Shown: positions 29,265 through 37,715, numbered from the stretch's first letter. The stretch is 64,000 nt of DNA from DASSUW01 sp963844405 (GCA_963844405.1 CAWJNZ010000012.1:372001-436000), one strand, 5' to 3'. Made by a program: numbers and translations. The notes: generated by a model from the letters alone, not told the origin.

Positions 29265-30149
29265 TCACACGGCCGTGCGGTGCGGCGGCAGCATGCCCCG
29301 CAGCCGCTCCAGCTCCTCCGGCGCGATCCCGTATGCGTGCTCGGGCGCGGGGAAGGCGCGCGTCCGCACGTCCTCGGCGTACTCGCGCACGCCGCGCACC
29401 ATCTCGGCCTTCACGTCGGCGTAGCGCTTGACGAACTTGGGCCTGAAGCCGTCGTGGATGCCCAGCAGGTCGTGCAGGACGAGGACCTGGCCGTCGGTGC
29501 TGGCGCCGGCTCCGATGCCGATCACCGGGATCTCCATGTGCTCCATGATCGCGTCGGTCACCTCGGCCGGGATCGCCTCGAAGACGATCGAGAAGCAGCC
29601 CGCCTCCTGGAGGGCGAGCGCGTCCTCGAGCACCTGCTTGGCGCGCTCGGCGGTGCGGCCCTGGGCGCGGTAGCCGCCGAGCGCCGTCGCCGTCTGCGGC
29701 GTGAGGCCGACGTGGCCCATGACCGGCACGCCGGCGCGCACGATCGCGCGGGCGCGCTCCGCCATCGCCCCGCCGCCCTCGAGCTTGACCGCGTCGCAGC
29801 CGGCCTCCTTGACGAAGCGGTGGGCCGTCCCGATCGCCTGCGCGTCGGACGCCTCGTAGGAGCCGAACGGCAGGTCGCCCACGAGCAGCGGCGCCTTGAG
29901 GCCGCGGCGGACGGCGGCGGCCAGCATCAGCAGCTCCTCGACGGTGACCGGGACGGTGTCCTCGTAGCCGAGGACGTTGTTGGCGGCGCTGTCGCCGACC
30001 AGCACGACGTCGACGCCGGCCTCCTCGGCGACGATCGCGCTGGGGTGGTCGTAGGCGGTGACCATCACGATCGGCTCGCCGAGCGCGCGCATCTCGGCCA
30101 GCTTGGTGAGCGTGACGGGCTTGCGGTCGGTGCGGGGAGCGGACGACAT
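29265..30149 (-). CDS. panB: 3-methyl-2-oxobutanoate hydroxymethyltransferase
   Basis: A 294-residue enzyme of the PanB family. VTAYDHPSAIVAEEAGVDVV, LVGDSAANNVLGY (Mg-binding Asp), VGDLPFGSYEAS, VKLEGG, MGHVGLTPQTATALGGYRAQ and FEAIPAEVT with IGIGAGASTDGQVLVLHDL are the conserved blocks in the usual order. It adds a hydroxymethyl group from methylene-THF to ketoisovalerate, giving ketopantoate. AGGAGG sits 9 nt before the ATG and overlaps the panC stop codon, so the gene is coupled to panC. Last gene of the DUF2520-panC-panB unit. Confidence 0.96.
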   Translation of the reverse strand: MSSAPRTDRKPVTLTKLAEMRALGEPIVMVTAYDHPSAIVAEEAGVDVVLVGDSAANNVLGYEDTVPVTVEELLMLAAAVRRGLKAPLLVGDLPFGSYEASDAQAIGTAHRFVKEAGCDAVKLEGGGAMAERARAIVRAGVPVMGHVGLTPQTATALGGYRAQGRTAERAKQVLEDALALQEAGCFSIVFEAIPAEVTDAIMEHMEIPVIGIGAGASTDGQVLVLHDLLGIHDGFRPKFVKRYADVKAEMVRGVREYAEDVRTRAFPAPEHAYGIAPEELERLRGMLPPHRTAV

Positions 30150-30158
30150 CTGCTGCTT

Positions 30159-30164
30159 CCTCCT
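30159..30164 (-). promoter_or_regulatory. panB ribosome binding site overlapping panC stop
   Basis: AGGAGG on the minus strand, with a 9-nt spacer to the panB ATG at 30149. Its first two bases belong to the panC TAG stop, implying translational coupling. Confidence 0.65.
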
Positions 30165-31023
30165 AGGTGGTCGGCGCCCGCTGTGGGGTCGCCGCCGGTT
30201 GGACGAGGGTGTTGTCGATCAAGCGGGTGGCGCCGACGCGCGCCGCCACGGCCACGAGTACCCGGCCGTCGACGATCGTGATCGGCTCGAAGCTGTCGGG
30301 GTCCACGAGCGCGAGGTACTCGGGCTCGATGCCGTTGAGCTCGGCGCGGGCGGCGCGGACGACGGCCGCGGCGTCGCGCTCGCCCTGGGCTATCGCCTGC
30401 TCGGCGCTGCGGAGCGCCTTCGACAGGGTGGTGGCGCGCCGGCGCTCGTCGGGGCTCAGGCGGACGTTGCGGCTGGAGAGCGCGAGGCCGTCGGGCTCGC
30501 GCACGGTCGGGACGACGACGAGCTCGACGGGGGTGTCGAGGTCCTTGACCATGCGCCGGAGGACGGCGACCTGCTGGGCGTCCTTCTGGCCGAAGTAGGC
30601 GAGGTCCGGCTGGACGACGTTGAAGAGCTTCGTCACCACGGTGCACACGCCGGCGAAGTGGCCGCGGCCGCGCTCGGCGCCCTCGAGGACGTCGGACAGC
30701 CCCTCCACGCGGACCGAGGTGGCGAAGCCGGGCGGATAGACCTCCTCGACGGGCGGCGTGTACAGGATGTCGACGCCGAGCGCCTCGGCCTCGGCCGCGT
30801 CGCGCTGCTCGTCGCGCGGGTAGGCGGCGAGGTCGGCCGCCTCGTCGAACTGGGCGGGGTTGACGAAGAGCGACGTGACGACGGTGTCGCAGCGCTCGCG
30901 GGCGGCGCGCATGAGCGCGTGGTGGCCGCCGTGGAAGGCGCCCATCGTCGGCACGAGCCCGACCGTTCCGCGCGCTTGCTTGCGAGCCGCCCGCATCTCC
31001 GCGTTGGTGCGGACGATCCTCAC
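30163..31023 (-). CDS. panC: Pantothenate synthetase
   Basis: A 286-residue PanC. VGLVPTMGAFHGGHHALMRA is the ATP-binding HIGH-type motif, VTSLFVNPAQFDEAADLAAY binds pantoate, and FAGVCTVVTKLFNVVQPDLA, YFGQKDAQQVAVLRRMVKDL and GLALSSRNVRLSP complete the family pattern. It joins pantoate and beta-alanine using ATP. The start is GTG 31023, overlapping the TGA of the DUF2520 gene (GTGA); longer in-frame extensions run through that gene. No panD is present in the window. Confidence 0.95.
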   Translation of the reverse strand: MRIVRTNAEMRAARKQARGTVGLVPTMGAFHGGHHALMRAARERCDTVVTSLFVNPAQFDEAADLAAYPRDEQRDAAEAEALGVDILYTPPVEEVYPPGFATSVRVEGLSDVLEGAERGRGHFAGVCTVVTKLFNVVQPDLAYFGQKDAQQVAVLRRMVKDLDTPVELVVVPTVREPDGLALSSRNVRLSPDERRRATTLSKALRSAEQAIAQGERDAAAVVRAARAELNGIEPEYLALVDPDSFEPITIVDGRVLVAVAARVGATRLIDNTLVQPAATPQRAPTT

Positions 31024-31718
31024 GCGACGACCGCCTTCGTCGCATCCACCATCGCATCGAACAGGGGGAGCAGGTCCGGCGTCCGCTCGGCCACCGCCGC
31101 GCGCTGCCTGGCCACCGTCTCCTCGTCCCCGCGCGCGATCGGGCCGGTCAGCGCGTCCTCGGCGCCGCGCGCGGCCCAGTTCTCGACGGCCGCCCGCACC
31201 AAGGGCGCCAGCAGCTCGCGGTCGACGCCGGCGGTGGCCGCCAGCCGCTCGGCCGCGCCCTCCAGCGTGACGAGGAAGTTCGAGGCGATCGAGGCCGCCG
31301 CGTGATACGCCGCGCGATCCTCGTCCGCCACCCGCGTCGCGCGCATCCCCAGCCGGCTTGCCAGCGCCTCGGCCACGGCCAGCGCCCGCGGCGTCGAGCC
31401 GTCGATCGCGCAGCCCGCGCCGCGCAGCACCTCGGGCGACGCCCCGGCGGGCACCGTCATTAGCGGATGCAGGGAGAACGCCTCGTGCGGCGCCAGCACG
31501 TCGAGCCAGGTGGCGCCCGAGCAGTGGCCCACGAGCGGGCCTGGCTCGATCGCGGCGGCCGCGGAGGCGATCTCGCCGTCCGGCACGCACAGCAGCACGG
31601 CGGACGCGCCGCGCGCGTCGGCGCCACGTCCGAGCGGACCCGGGGCCTCGAGGGCTGCGGCGAGCGTGGTTCCGAGGCGGCCAGCCCCGACGATGGCGAT
31701 GGAGTCCAGTTCCCTCAC
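31020..31718 (-). CDS. Rossmann/DUF2520 NADP-binding protein, candidate ketopantoate reductase
   Basis: 232 residues. The Rossmann motif IAIVGAGRLGTTLAAAL is at the N terminus, followed by VLLCVPDGEIASAA, GHCSGATWLDVL and FSLHPLMTVP. The C-terminal helical DUF2520 domain has AYHAAASIASNFLVTLEGAA. The family resembles 6-phosphogluconate- and ketopantoate-type dehydrogenases. It is the first gene of a unit with panC and panB, which together lack the ketopantoate reductase step. A non-PanE reductase (PanG) is known from Francisella; whether this protein does the same job is inference. GTG 31718 diverges from the uracil-DNA glycosylase gene 68 bp away. Confidence 0.8.
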   Translation of the reverse strand: MRELDSIAIVGAGRLGTTLAAALEAPGPLGRGADARGASAVLLCVPDGEIASAAAAIEPGPLVGHCSGATWLDVLAPHEAFSLHPLMTVPAGASPEVLRGAGCAIDGSTPRALAVAEALASRLGMRATRVADEDRAAYHAAASIASNFLVTLEGAAERLAATAGVDRELLAPLVRAAVENWAARGAEDALTGPIARGDEETVARQRAAVAERTPDLLPLFDAMVDATKAVVA

Positions 31719-31771
31719 GGAGATACCGGCTTCAGCTGTCGATCCTGAGGATAGTCCGCCGTGGAGGCGAT

Positions 31772-31777
31772 TAGAGT
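31772..31777 (+). promoter_or_regulatory. Putative -10 element of the uracil-DNA glycosylase gene
   Basis: TAGAGT lies 9 nt before ATG 31787 with no ribosome site in between. It stands in the 68-bp divergent gap with the pan operon. Confidence 0.4.
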
Positions 31778-31786
31778 CAGATTCCG

Positions 31787-32485
31787 ATGGGAACCGCAGC
31801 CGAGCGGCGCGAGGAGCTGAAGGCCGTCTGGCAGCAGGCCAGCGCGTGCACCCGCTGCCCCCAGCTCGCCGCCACCCGTCAGACCGTCGTCTTCGGCTCC
31901 GGCAACGCCGACGCCGACCTCATGTTCGTCGGCGAGGCCCCGGGGGCCAACGAGGACCGCCAGGGCCTCCCGTTCGTCGGCCAGGCCGGCCGCGTGCTCG
32001 ACACGCTGCTCGAGGAGATCGGCCTGACCCGCGGCGATGTCTTCGTTGCCAACACTCTAAAATGTAGACCACCGGGGAACCGGGACCCGCTGCCGCAGGA
32101 GATCGACGCCTGCCAGGACTACCTGTACCGCCAGCTCGAGCTGATCGAGCCCCGGGTGGTGTGCACGCTCGGCAACTTCGCCACGAAGCTGCTGCGCGGC
32201 GACCCGTCGACCGGGATCACGCGGCTGCACGGGCGCGAGGAGATCCGGCGGATCGGGCCGCGGCGGGTCCGGCTGTACCCGATCTACCACCCGGCGGCGG
32301 CGCTCTACACGCCGAAGATGCTGGACACGCTGCGGGCCGACTTCCGGCGCCTGCCCGAGCTGCTGGCGCTCGACCCGCCGGAACAGCCCGAGCCCCAGCC
32401 GGAGCTCGTGGTGCCGGAGCCGGAGATCGTCCTCGAGGTCGAGCGTCGCGAGCCGGAGCCCGCGCCTCAGCTGGGTCTCTTCTGA
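31787..32485 (+). CDS. Family 4 uracil-DNA glycosylase with C-terminal clamp-binding-like peptide
   Basis: 232 residues. Iron-sulfur family 4 UDG: CTRCPQL gives the first two cysteines, GEAPGANEDRQGLPFVGQAG is motif A, NTLKCRPPGNRDP gives a third cysteine, and ACQDYLYRQLE the fourth. IYHPAAALY is motif B with the conserved His. It removes uracil from deaminated DNA. After residue 200 the chain changes to a Pro/Glu-rich tail that ends in QLGLF, matching the QL(S/D)LF sliding-clamp-binding motif at the extreme C terminus. The gene overlaps the converging GNAT gene by 19 bp. Confidence 0.93.
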   Translation: MGTAAERREELKAVWQQASACTRCPQLAATRQTVVFGSGNADADLMFVGEAPGANEDRQGLPFVGQAGRVLDTLLEEIGLTRGDVFVANTLKCRPPGNRDPLPQEIDACQDYLYRQLELIEPRVVCTLGNFATKLLRGDPSTGITRLHGREEIRRIGPRRVRLYPIYHPAAALYTPKMLDTLRADFRRLPELLALDPPEQPEPQPELVVPEPEIVLEVERREPEPAPQLGLF

Positions 32486-33078
32486 GCCGCCCGCTCGTCG
32501 GCGGTGATCGCGTAGCGCTCGTGGTCGCGCCACTGGCCGCCGATCAGCAGGTAGCGGGGGGAGAAGCCCTCGAGCCGGAAGCCGGCGCCGCGGGCGAGCG
32601 CGACCGACGGCTGGTTGCCGGGCTGGATGTTGGCCTCCAGCCGGTGGAGCGCGAGCGGGCCGAAGGCGTGGTCGAGCACCTGCTCCATCGCCTCCCGCAT
32701 CAGCCCCTGGCCGGCGTGGCGCTGGTGCGCGTAGTAGCCGAGGTAGGCCGACTGGAACGCCCCGCGCACGATCTGGGAGACCGTGAAGACGCCCACGATC
32801 TCGCGCGGGTCGGCGGTCAGGCACGCCACCAGGCAGGCGAAGTCGTCGCGTCGCGAGCGGGCATAGAGGTCGTCGAACTGGTCGGAGCGCTCGGGCGGGT
32901 ACGTCCACGGACGGTGGAGCTCGCGGCTGTCGCGCGCCAGCGACAGGAACGCCTCGCGGTCGGTCCGCTCGAGCACCCGCAGGGCGACGCGCGCGCCCTC
33001 GCGCGGCGCCTCGGGCTCGACCTCCCAGGGCCGCAGCATCGCGCCCGCGACCGCGGAGAGCGGGCGGCGGCGGAGCAT
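32467..33078 (-). CDS. GNAT N-acetyltransferase, RimJ/RimL type
   Basis: About 203 residues. RVLERTDREAFLSLARDSRE is the first strand-helix of the GNAT fold. VGVFTVSQIVRGAFQSAYLG and YYAHQRHAGQGLMREAMEQV give the acetyl-CoA pyrophosphate loop (R/Q-x-x-G-x-G/A variant, here RHAGQG). LHRLEANIQPGNQPSVALAR and GFRLEGFSPRYLLIGGQWRD are the RimJ/L C-terminal signatures. The substrate may be a protein N terminus or a small molecule. ATG 33078 is preferred; an upstream TTG (33102) is possible. The 3' end overlaps the UDG gene. Confidence 0.85.
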   Translation of the reverse strand: MLRRRPLSAVAGAMLRPWEVEPEAPREGARVALRVLERTDREAFLSLARDSRELHRPWTYPPERSDQFDDLYARSRRDDFACLVACLTADPREIVGVFTVSQIVRGAFQSAYLGYYAHQRHAGQGLMREAMEQVLDHAFGPLALHRLEANIQPGNQPSVALARGAGFRLEGFSPRYLLIGGQWRDHERYAITADERAAQKRPS

Positions 33079-33113
33079 GGGGCGTCTCACACGAGAAATC
33101 AAAGCGCACCGCG

Positions 33114-34154
33114 ATGATGGCCGCCGAAATCGCGATCGACGCCCGCGCCGCCGCGCGGCCGGAGCTCGGCGGGGTGGAGCGGTGGGCGCGCGAGCTCGCC
33201 GCCCGCCTGCCCGCGCTGCGGCCCGGCGCCTACGAGGTGCTGCGGCCGCCGTCCGCGCTCGTCCACCGCGCCGGTCATGCCTGGGAGCAGCTGGTGCTCC
33301 CGGTCCACGCGCGCGGACGGACCCTCTTGTGCCCGGCCAACCTCGCGCCGCTGGCCCACAAGCGGACGGTGGTCGTGATCCACGACGCCGCCGCCCTGCG
33401 CCACCCCGGCTGGTACTCGCCGGCGTACGCGCGCTGGCAGAAGCTGGTCCTGCCCGCCGTCGCCCGCCGCGCGCGGCGGGTCGTCACCGTCTCCGAGTTC
33501 GCCCGCCGCGAGCTGGCCGAGCTGCTCGGGGTCGAGGCGACGGTCGTCGCCGGCGGCGTCGACGAGCGGTTCACGCCGCAGGCCGACCCCGAGCCGGCGC
33601 GCCGCGCCCACGCACTCCAGCGCCCGTACGTCCTCACCGTCGCCTCGCAGACCGCGCGCAAGAACCTGGCCGCGCTCGTGCCCGCGGCGCGCGCGCTCGC
33701 CGCCGACGGGGTCGAGGTCGTCGTGGCCGGCGGCCACCGGCCGCAGTTCGCGCGCGAGCACGGGCTCGAGCCGCTGCGGCTGCTCGGCCACGTCGACGAC
33801 GCCCTGCTGCCGGGTCTCTACGCCGGCGCCGTCGCCTTCGCGCTGCCCTCGCTGTACGAGGGCTTCGGGCTGCCCGTCCTCGAGGCGATGGCGTGTGGCA
33901 CGCCGGTGGTCGCGGCCGACACGACTGCGCTGCCGGAGACCTGCGGCGGCGCTGCGCTGCTCGTGGAGCCTGACGGTGAGGCGTTCGCCGCCGGGCTCGC
34001 CGAGATCCTGGGCGAGCGCGAGCGATGGAGGGCCGCCGGCCTCGAGCGCGCCGCGCCCTTCACCTGGGACGCCACGGCGCGCGCCGTCGACGCCCTGCTC
34101 AGCGGCGCAGCCGCGCCGCCGTCCGCCGGTACGCGCGCAGCGACCGGGCGCTGA
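33114..34154 (+). CDS. GT4-family glycosyltransferase
   Basis: 346 residues with a GT-B fold. The N-terminal half has GGVERWARELAARLPAL, VVVIHDAAALRHPGWYSPAY and VVTVSEFARRELAELLGV. The nucleotide-sugar half has YVLTVASQTARKNLAALVPA, LLGHVDDALLPGLYAGAVAF and LPSLYEGFGLPVLEAMACGT with the ExxxxxxxE motif, then VVAADTTALPE. Resembles mannosyltransferases of the WbaZ/MshA-like group, but donor and acceptor are not known. Its 3' end overlaps the converging clan GH-A hydrolase gene by 56 bp. Confidence 0.9.
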   Translation: MMAAEIAIDARAAARPELGGVERWARELAARLPALRPGAYEVLRPPSALVHRAGHAWEQLVLPVHARGRTLLCPANLAPLAHKRTVVVIHDAAALRHPGWYSPAYARWQKLVLPAVARRARRVVTVSEFARRELAELLGVEATVVAGGVDERFTPQADPEPARRAHALQRPYVLTVASQTARKNLAALVPAARALAADGVEVVVAGGHRPQFAREHGLEPLRLLGHVDDALLPGLYAGAVAFALPSLYEGFGLPVLEAMACGTPVVAADTTALPETCGGAALLVEPDGEAFAAGLAEILGERERWRAAGLERAAPFTWDATARAVDALLSGAAAPPSAGTRAATGR

Positions 34155-35157
34155 CCACCGTGCCGTCCTCGCGCAGGCGCCGCAGGCCGCACCACGCGAA
34201 CACGCTCTCGGTCGACTCCGCCGACATCCACGTGTACCAGAAGACGCGCCCGATCCGCAGCGACCGGCGATGGCGGGCGAGCGCCGACAGGCCGCGCGCC
34301 AGCCGTCGCGCCTGGCCGCGCTCGTCGGTGGCGATCCCGATCGGGTCGACCATCCGGCCCTTAGCGGCCGGCCACGACAGCTCGGTGACCCACAGCGGCT
34401 TCAGGCGGTCGCCGAACCGGCGCATCACTCGGCGCGTCTCGCGCAGGAACCGCGGCACGCTCGTCGGCCGCGCCGTGTACGGGTGGATGGCCGCGACGTC
34501 GAAGCCGTGCCGCCCGCCCGCGCGGTAGATCTGCCGCAGCGCGTCCCAGCCGTTCGGCAGGCCCGCGAGGACGGCGCGCCCACCCGGGTCAGCGGCCTTG
34601 AGCGCCGCCCGCGCCGCCCGCAGCAGCGCGACGTAGCCTTCCGCGAACGGCTGCTCCGACCAGTACCCCCGCAGGTTCGGCTCGTTCCAGATCTGCCAGG
34701 CACGGATCGGCCGCGCCCCGATCTCCGGGTGCTCTGCCCACAGCGAGCCGCGAGGCCCGTAGCGCTCGACCAGCGCGGTGAGGAAGCTCGCGTAGTCGGC
34801 TGGGTCGCGGGGCGGCGAGGCGGGATCGTCCGGGTTCGTGCGCGCCCAGCGCGGCGTCGAGAAGACGACCGGCAGCACCGTGATCCCCTGGCGCGCCGCG
34901 GCGAGGACCGGGGCGTCGTACGCCGCGAAGTCGACGGCGCCGGGGCCGATCCGCTGGCCCTGCGTCCAGTAGAAGCCGATCCGCGCGCCGGCCACCCCGC
35001 TGCGCGCCATCAGCGGCCACTCGCTTGCGTACTGGTCGCCGCCGTCGATCACCGGGCCGTCGACCATCACGCCCAGCCAGTCGCGCGGCACGGCAGCGCC
35101 CGCGGGAGCGGCGGCGGCGAGGCAGAGCAGGATGGCGAGCGTGAACGCGCGGAACAT
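34099..35157 (-). CDS. Secreted clan GH-A glycoside hydrolase (GH39/GH5-like)
   Basis: 352 residues. A signal peptide (MFRAFTLAILLCLAAAAPAG) precedes a TIM barrel. RIGFYWTQGQR, VLPVVFSTPRWARTNPDDPA and RAWQIWNEPNLRGYWSEQPF (Asn-Glu acid/base) are followed by FDVAAIHPYTARPTSVPRF and LWVTELSWPAAKGRM (nucleophile Glu). The pattern suits GH39 or related beta-glycosidases. It lies between two GT4 genes, diverging from the second, so a role in trimming the exported glycan is plausible but inferred. The start is ATG 35157, placing the signal peptide at the N terminus; a longer frame upstream is not protein-like. Confidence 0.83.
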   Translation of the reverse strand: MFRAFTLAILLCLAAAAPAGAAVPRDWLGVMVDGPVIDGGDQYASEWPLMARSGVAGARIGFYWTQGQRIGPGAVDFAAYDAPVLAAARQGITVLPVVFSTPRWARTNPDDPASPPRDPADYASFLTALVERYGPRGSLWAEHPEIGARPIRAWQIWNEPNLRGYWSEQPFAEGYVALLRAARAALKAADPGGRAVLAGLPNGWDALRQIYRAGGRHGFDVAAIHPYTARPTSVPRFLRETRRVMRRFGDRLKPLWVTELSWPAAKGRMVDPIGIATDERGQARRLARGLSALARHRRSLRIGRVFWYTWMSAESTESVFAWCGLRRLREDGTVVSARSLRAYRRTAARLRR

Positions 35158-35216
35158 CAGAGGGTCCAACACGGCGCGGCCGGGTTCGGAGCGGCTGGTA
35201 AGCGGCCACGACCACT

Positions 35217-35222
35217 TAGGAT
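35217..35222 (+). promoter_or_regulatory. Putative -10 element of GT4 gene at 35.2 kb
   Basis: TAGGAT ends 8 nt before ATG 35231, without a ribosome site. Part of the repeated leaderless pattern in this window. Confidence 0.45.
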
Positions 35223-35230
35223 GCCCGCCG

Positions 35231-36400
35231 ATGACGGCCCGCGTCGCGCTCGTGCACGACTTCCTGCTCGACCTGCGCGGCGCGGAGCGGGTCTTCGCGG
35301 CGATCTGCGACGCCTGGCCGGAGGCCGACGTCTTCACCGCCGTCTACGACGAGGAGGGCACGGAGGGCCGCTTCGCCGCGCGCGCGCCACAGACCTCGTT
35401 CCTCCAGCGGCTGCGACCCAGCGCCCGCAGCTTCCGCGCGCTGCTGCCGCTGTACCCGTACGCGATCGAGACGCTCGACCTGCGCGGCTACGACCTCGTG
35501 ATCTCGTCCTCGAGCGCCTGGGCGCACGGCGTCCTGCCCGATCCCGGGACCGTGCACGTCTGCTACTGCCACAACCCGTTCCGCTACGCGTGGTCCGAGC
35601 GCGAGGCGACGCTCGCCGCGCGCCCCGTCCCCGTCCGCCTCCCGCTGCAGGTCGTGCTGTCGCGCTGGCGTCGCTGGGACTGGATCGCCGCCCAGCGGGT
35701 CGACCGGTACGTGGCGAACTCGCGGCTCACCTCCTCGCGGATCCGTCGCTACTTCGGCCGCGAGGCCGACGTGCTGCACCCGCCGGTCGAGCTCGAGCGC
35801 TTCGCCTCAGGCGAGGTCGGCGAGCACTACCTGGTCGTCGCCGAGCTGATGGCCCACAAGCGGATCGACGTCGCCGTCGAGGCGTTCAACCGGCTGCGCA
35901 AGCCGCTGATCGTGGTCGGCGACGGGCCGGAGGAGCGGCGCCTGCGCCGGCTCGCGGGCCCGACGGTGCAGCTGGTCGGCCGGCGCTCCGACCCCGAGGT
36001 GGCGGCCCTGCTGCGCAGTGCCAAGGCGCTCGTGGTGACGGCCGCCGAGGAGTTCGGGATCGCCGCGGTGGAGGCGCTCGCGTCGGGCCGGCCGGTGATC
36101 GCGCTCGGCTCGGGCGGAGTGCTCGAGAGCGTCCACGAGGGGGAGACGGGCGCCTACTACCGCGAGAGCGACTCGCAGGCGCTCGCCGACGTCGTCACCG
36201 GGTTCGACCCGATGGCGATCGACCCGGCCGCCTGCCTCGCGGCGGCGCGCCGCTTCGGGACCGATCGCTTCCAGGCCGCCCTGCGCGCGATCGTCGACGA
36301 GGCGGTGGCCGCCGAATCGTCGGCCGATCGCGATCGCCCGGCCGTCGTGACGGGTCTGCTTCCCCGCCGCGCGGCCCGCCGCGCCGCCGGCCGGCGCTAA
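35231..36400 (+). CDS. GT4-family glycosyltransferase
   Basis: 389 residues, GT-B fold. RVALVHDFLLDLRGAERVFA opens the N-terminal domain, followed by YDLVISSSSAWAHGVLPDPG and VHVCYCHNPFRYAWSEREAT, typical of WbaZ-type mannosyltransferases. The C-terminal domain has YLVVAELMAHKRIDVAVEAF, KPLIVVGDGPEERRLRRLAG, VQLVGRRSDPEVAALLRSAK and EEFGIAAVEALASGRPVIAL. The last 40 residues are Arg/Ala-rich. ATG 35231 is supported by the adjacent TAGGAT. Probably builds part of a surface or extracellular polysaccharide. Confidence 0.9.
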   Translation: MTARVALVHDFLLDLRGAERVFAAICDAWPEADVFTAVYDEEGTEGRFAARAPQTSFLQRLRPSARSFRALLPLYPYAIETLDLRGYDLVISSSSAWAHGVLPDPGTVHVCYCHNPFRYAWSEREATLAARPVPVRLPLQVVLSRWRRWDWIAAQRVDRYVANSRLTSSRIRRYFGREADVLHPPVELERFASGEVGEHYLVVAELMAHKRIDVAVEAFNRLRKPLIVVGDGPEERRLRRLAGPTVQLVGRRSDPEVAALLRSAKALVVTAAEEFGIAAVEALASGRPVIALGSGGVLESVHEGETGAYYRESDSQALADVVTGFDPMAIDPAACLAAARRFGTDRFQAALRAIVDEAVAAESSADRDRPAVVTGLLPRRAARRAAGRR

Positions 36401-36748
36401 GGGTGCTCAACGGGACATCGCTCTGTGCGCTACGTCACACGTAGGGGCAGGAAGACTGCAAAATGACGCCGTTTGCGCTTCACTTTCTCATCGGCGTCTA
36501 AAACCTGCGACCAGCGGGCAGAAAACCGCGTAACTTGCGGCGGCGCCGAGGGTTCCTTGTAGTGCCTGTGCTCCGCTGTGGGTACGGACGCCTGAGCCGG
36601 GTCAAGGGTCTTTGGCGTAGACCCGGTTCGAGCATCGCCTGACAAAGGGTGGCCGTCCGACCTCCCCCGGGCGGGCCGACCTCAGATGGTGGCCGCAGGA
36701 TGCGGCACCAAGCCGGTAACGACCGGACCGATGTCACACGCGGAATAG
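36401..36748. other. Intergenic region before the sigma-factor gene
   Basis: About 350 bp, visibly less GC-rich than the rest, with no convincing gene. A 71-codon minus-strand frame lacks codon bias. A 10-bp stem with one G-T pair joins 36594-36603 to 36620-36629 around a 16-nt loop, and CCGC...GCGG makes a smaller hairpin near 36524. It may contain a terminator of the GT4 gene or an unrecognised small RNA. Confidence 0.5.
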
Positions 36749-36777
36749 TTGTGCCGGCAACCGGATCGCCCTATAAT
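36749..36777 (+). promoter_or_regulatory. Housekeeping-type promoter of the sigma-factor gene
   Basis: TTGTGC (36749-36754), a 17-bp spacer and a perfect TATAAT (36772-36777). The start of transcription should fall near 36784, giving a leader of about 23 nt to ATG 36807. No Shine-Dalgarno is present in the leader. Confidence 0.75.
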
Positions 36778-36806
36778 TTCCTACTGCAGAAGTTGGTTTT
36801 CTGAAC

Positions 36807-37715
36807 ATGGCTGCGACACAGACGAAAGGAAAGACCACGAGCACGCTTGCCGATATCCCGCGCCCGCGGATCGCGCCCGAGCACGAGGCGGATCCCACCA
36901 TGGACTCCCTCCAGCTGCTGCTGCGAGAGGCGGGTCGCTACCCGCTCCTCAAGCCGAGCGAGGAGATCGAGCTGGCCAAGCGGATCGAGAAGGGTGATCT
37001 CGCCGCGAAGGACCGCATGATCAACTCCAACCTGCGCCTGGTCGTCGCGAACGCGCGTCGCTACCAGGGCCAGGGCCTCGCTCTCGGTGACCTCATCCAG
37101 GAGGGCATGCTCGGCCTCATCCGGGCCGTGGAGAAGTTCGACTGGCGCAAGGGGTTCCGGTTCTCGACGTACGCGACGCTGTGGATCCGCCAGGCCATCC
37201 AGCGTGGGCTGGAGAACACGAGCCGGACGATCCGGCTCCCTGTCCACGTGGCCCAGCGGTCCCGCAAGGTCGGGCGCATCGAGCGCGAGCTCACGACCAA
37301 GCTCGGTCACGAGCCGACGGACGAGGAGATCGCCGCGGTGGCTGACCTCCCGCTGGAGGACGTGATCGAGATCCGCAAGGCGGACCGCGCGGTGGTCAGC
37401 CTCGACAAGCCGGTCGGCGACGAGGGCGACACGTCCTTCGGCGACCTGCTGGCGATCGAGACGGCCCCCGTCGACGAGGAGGTCGGAGAGAAGCTCCGCT
37501 CCGAGACGCTCCTGAGCGCGATCGCCGAGCTCCCCGAGCAGGAGCGCAACGTGATCGAGATGCGCTTCGGGGCCGGCGACCAGGAGCCGCAGACGCTCAG
37601 CCAGGCCGGCCGCAAGCTCGGTGTCTCCACCGAGCGCGCGCGTCAGATCGAGGAGCGGGCGCTCAAGCGCCTCTCCCAGCGCACTGACGTGATGGCGCTG
37701 CGCGAGGCCGCGTAA
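36807..37715 (+). CDS. RNA polymerase sigma-70 family factor (group 1/2 type)
   Basis: 302 residues. Region 1.2 (DSLQLLLREAGRYPLL), region 2 (NLRLVVANARRYQGQGL, DLIQEGMLGLIRAVEKFD, FSTYATLWIRQAIQRGL), region 3 and region 4 (ERNVIEMRFG, then the helix-turn-helix LSQAGRKLGVSTERARQIE) are complete. The long region 1.1 of large principal factors is absent, leaving a 30-residue polar N terminus. It could be the primary factor or an HrdB/SigB-like paralogue; this cannot be settled without the rest of the genome. A strong TATAAT promoter precedes it and a perfect terminator follows. Confidence 0.93.
   Translation: MAATQTKGKTTSTLADIPRPRIAPEHEADPTMDSLQLLLREAGRYPLLKPSEEIELAKRIEKGDLAAKDRMINSNLRLVVANARRYQGQGLALGDLIQEGMLGLIRAVEKFDWRKGFRFSTYATLWIRQAIQRGLENTSRTIRLPVHVAQRSRKVGRIERELTTKLGHEPTDEEIAAVADLPLEDVIEIRKADRAVVSLDKPVGDEGDTSFGDLLAIETAPVDEEVGEKLRSETLLSAIAELPEQERNVIEMRFGAGDQEPQTLSQAGRKLGVSTERARQIEERALKRLSQRTDVMALREAA

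Noticed and set aside
33078..33102. TTG 33102 as start of the GNAT gene
   Set aside because: It adds eight residues not typical of the family and has no ribosome site; ATG 33078 is the more likely start, though not certain.
36594..36640. tRNA-like T-loop (GGTTCGA) with a stem
   Set aside because: The acceptor, D and anticodon arms cannot be formed and the T stem does not pair.
36430..36645. A 71-codon minus-strand gene before the sigma factor
   Set aside because: No ribosome site, no codon bias, no homology signal, and it overlaps probable regulatory DNA.
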